Origin: Anisakis pegreffii
Lineage: Eukaryota; Nematoda; Chromadorea; Rhabditida; Anisakidae
Direction of reading: 5' to 3'
Length of the DNA: 64,000 nucleotides
Assembly: GCA_035041965.1 (NCBI GenBank)
Contig: JAPYMA010000089.1
Coordinates: forward strand, 1-64,000
Below, one piece after another: positions 60,802-64,000 of this stretch (position 1 is its first letter; the number at the start of each line of letters is the position of its first letter). The notes under the pieces were generated by a model. That model had not been told where the DNA came from. It searched no databases and saw only the letters and a list, made by a program, of their open reading frames with translations. The position numbers and the translations under genes are program-made.

Positions 60802-63800
60802 TCTACTTATTCAGCTACCTATTATCGTAATTATTTGGCATGATTTTTTGACTATTCATTCTATTTTTCTGTTTCTATTGTCGAATTTTTTATTTGGTTT
60901 CTTTGTAAACAGATATTATTGTATGTTATCGTATTTGTTCAATATAATATTTCTCATGTTTTTAAATCTTACATATTCATTTGCTACACACAGGAATAAA
61001 CAGTCAGTGTATGTCAGTCGATTGGCATAAAATCAGCTCGCCTTCTAGGAAGATATCTCCTCACGAAGGAAATCGTCTGCTTTCGAAAAACCCTTTCTAG
61101 GCATTGACATTTGAATGGATATGCCTCAATATCAGCCGTTTCATCAAATTGTCATTCATCATCTGAATGAATCAGTTATCTTCAAGGGTGATGTTCTAAC
61201 GCAAACTGATGTCACCTAATCATATTTGCATCAACCCATCCGTGAGTAAATACTCGACTAGATCGAATGAGATTAGTTGAGAACTTATCGATTTGATTAT
61301 AATTTAAGTTACCGCGTCACCTTACGTGCATAAACTGCTGGGGCAGTTTCACCTTAAAGACTATCCAAGAATCGAATTCTTCACTGATTAGCGTTTGGGA
61401 TGGGAATAAAATTTTGGTGTTTTGAACTTTGTTTCGTCACGTATAATTTGAAGATAAATTTTAAGTTTAGTAATCGTTTGCGAGATTTATCATGATGGAT
61501 CTCAGACCAGTTGAGCTTGATAATGAGATACGGGGACGCGGGAAAATTGCGCGGAAGCTTTGACATTCTTTCCTCCCCCGAATGTTAGCTGACTCCTTGA
61601 ACTTTGCTCAGTTCCTGAAATATTTGAGTGATGTATAGGACTGAAACGGTGCAGTTAGACTCTTTCTCATCCAAGTTTGAGGTCGTTCTCTCGAAATCCC
61701 AGAATGTACTTACATACTCATAAGTAGCTGATCTCCATGCCACATGAGAGATACAGCTAGTGACGTATCGTTTTTTTTAAGTGGTTCTTCTTCAGGAGGT
61801 TTGTAGTACCACAGCAGGATATATTAATTATTAGAAGGTACTTAATCATTCAGTCCTTGAACGGTACGAAAACACTAGCAGTGGAGCTCGCTGGATTTGA
61901 GCTTCACGTGCAATATTTTTGGTTGAAATTTAACCATGATTTGCTTCCATAATAAATAGGCTTTATTTTTGCATTTCGCAACAAAAATCCACTTCAAAAA
62001 TCGAACAACACGAAGGATTAACGGTATTAGCAGCAACTAACGTTTGAATGTTATATTGAAAAGGCTTGGGATGCGATTCGGCTGTTGCGAAATTTTACAG
62101 TGAGGTTTCTTGTAATGAAATAAACCATTTTTTTTGGTGATGCATTAGACAGCGAAGTAAAACGCAAAAAATCGAGCAACAAGGATGAGCGTTCATTTTA
62201 CTGCCATTCTGAGAAGTACGAGCACTTTGCGCAAAGTGTGAAATTTTTGACCGAAATTTTGCACGTTTGGATTGTTGACCAACCTGAACCCAAATCCACC
62301 GATGCTCCAGAAACACATCATGCTCGTGTCTTTTGCATAACCCTACTGTACATTCAATATCAGTCGGCGTCATAGATTTTTTTCGAATTTTGTTTTTTTT
62401 TTCAATTTTTCTATCCGCAAACGTCTCCGACGAATTTTGTCATTGGTAAGCTTTTCATTTGTCCCATTCCCGAATCGAATACTGACACATTATTCAGCTA
62501 ATCGAACACCCAACTCGTCAATTCATCAAACATTGAATTCGTAAGCGCATGTTGATTAGAAAAAAATAAAGTGAACGCTGAAGCATCACAAAGAATTCCG
62601 TGTATACTTGCGTTGAGTGATTGCACTTAAACATATCTATCGTGCATACTTTTTTTTTTTGAAAACGTGTGTCATATAAGTAGACGATCCCCAGGAAGAA
62701 ATTCGCTAGAACAACTGCATGATATCAACGAAAAGGAATGATCAGTGGCACGTCTTCGTACACTGCAAACCTTGACAATTTCAGATAAACTTTTCGAATT
62801 TGACATGTGATGATCACTCACGGAAGTTAATCAGGGGTAGAAGGTCATGTACTCGACTGGATATATCACTGCATGTCATACGGTTGTAACAAAGTCGCAA
62901 CGCAAGTGGTCAATGAATTAAACTTCTGGCATTGACGCTCTGTTTCAAATTCTTGTGATGGGAATGATCTTTTTTATTTACGATTAGGGTGTGGCTCTAT
63001 AACCTCAATTGTTCTTCGCTTATCGCAATAACACTGAACGTTATTGGTATGCATGCTGCAATTAGAGAAAAGTTTTCTCACGGTACAGCATTCAAATAGA
63101 GTGCTTTGCACGGTTTCGTGCTACTTGAAGTTTTGAACCTTTTGCTGAATGTTAATGCAATGAAAAATTCCATGAGAACAGTTCGATTTTGAAGATCCCA
63201 ATCAACTTCTGCAAGTTGAACAGTGTATATCATGCAGTGCTCAGATGTATGGATTGCGAATGAATATTAAATTATACTCATTCTAAGGATACATAGTGCA
63301 ACGCAATAACGCTGTATACATTCACCTTATATATATACACACACATATAATGATATGATGAGTAACACAACATATCAAGTAGGAAAACATTGATATGGTG
63401 CTATAATACCTTATCTTATACATGAGAATCAAGCATCTTCACCCTATGACTACTGATAGAACTCTCTTTCGTAGACTCATTACCATGTTCACAAAAGAGC
63501 ATTTCTGGTATAAATAAACATTGTGAAGCTGATTAAAATATTGCTTGGGTGTTCCCTAAGTAATTTAGCCGCATATAGATAGTGCACAGAAACGACTCCG
63601 CACAAGGATTAGCATAACAAGTGATGATAGTTGAAGATTCTACAGATCTTCAGAATTCTGCTATGTAGTTAAGTGTTGCATGATATCTATCGTATCCGTA
63701 AGGATGCATGCAAAGAAGATTAATGAGGTCGTTTCTCCTTGATCGATACATTACAATGCGAGAGTTTCTCGTTGAGCAATCTCAATTAGAATCATTTAGC

Positions 63801-64000
63801 GAATATCAGTGAAAATGATTATCAATTTCAAATATTTCTTTATTGGCGTTATTTATTGAAATATTTGACAGCAATTACTGAACCTCTCAGAGTAATTTTT
63901 CACATCCATCACTACGGTGATAGTGGAAATTAATAACGGAGGGTACACCTTCGAAGATAATCACAACTGTACCGAAATCACAAAACGAAGATAATCACAA
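60802..64000. other. Non-coding stretch to the end of the window
   Basis: Short AT-rich frames only. CACTTTGCGCAAAGTG near 62223 is a perfect 16-bp palindrome. TATATATACACACACATATA near 63330 is a short simple repeat. No gene or RNA was recognised. Confidence 0.45.

Noticed and set aside
62095..62373. Minus-strand frame of 92 codons with HHQKKW, reminiscent of mariner-type transposases
   Set aside because: No DDE context, no further transposase blocks in any frame and no terminal repeats found.

Overview
The window is nuclear DNA from a nematode, probably a chromadorean. It is AT-rich. Its genes are split into many small exons with GT-AG introns of about 50 to 950 bases. Recognisable genes fit this: a small heat shock protein of the HSP-25 type, a GAPR-1-like CAP protein, ATG13, and a secreted EGF/ShKT/nitrobindin-like protein. 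There are two BEL/Pao LTR retrotransposons, and one carries a perfect copy of the nematode SL1 spliced leader in each LTR. No bacterial-type operon, CRISPR array or rRNA gene was seen.

Layout. 1-6.7 kb: 3' part of a decayed BEL/Pao element (+ strand) whose pol is broken by frameshifts, a stop and an inserted 722-bp solo LTR, while its envelope-like frame is still open. 6.9-9.2 kb: CAP/GAPR-1-like gene of six exons, starting just downstream of that element's 3' LTR. 11.9-16.8 kb: six-exon gene for a long, secreted, Asn/Ser/Thr-rich protein of unknown function. 17.2-20.2 kb: tandem repeats, then a GC-rich, GA-tract-rich island. 22.0-26.9 kb: complete twelve-exon ATG13 gene (527 residues). 30.9-31.0 kb: a 37-bp perfect palindrome and a long hairpin. 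31.2-40.4 kb: a young, essentially full-length BEL/Pao element on the minus strand with 455-bp LTRs (one mismatch seen by eye) and a 5-bp target duplication. 41.7-45.5 kb: secreted EGF-ShKT-nitrobindin-like gene. 45.9-58 kb: mostly non-coding, with a SINE-like repeat, a structured-RNA candidate at 47.0 kb, a few weak small genes and a double hairpin at 56.0 kb. 58.4-60.7 kb: complete five-exon HSP-25-type gene. 60.7-64 kb: no supported gene.

The most unusual object is the minus-strand BEL element. Its LTR holds all 22 bases of SL1, starting 28 nt downstream of a TATA-like box, so an LTR-driven transcript could begin with SL1. Its gag frame ends 10 nt after a canonical -1 slippery heptamer. 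Between env and the 3' LTR lies a duplicated pair of RNA hairpins whose stems differ by compensatory changes, placed like a retroviral constitutive transport element. These read as parts of one expression strategy; that is inference.

The host genes look functionally independent. Exon models were built by eye from open frame, splice signals and phase. All except the EGF-ShKT-nitrobindin gene (exon 6/7 joint) and the first intron of the CAP gene join without conflict.
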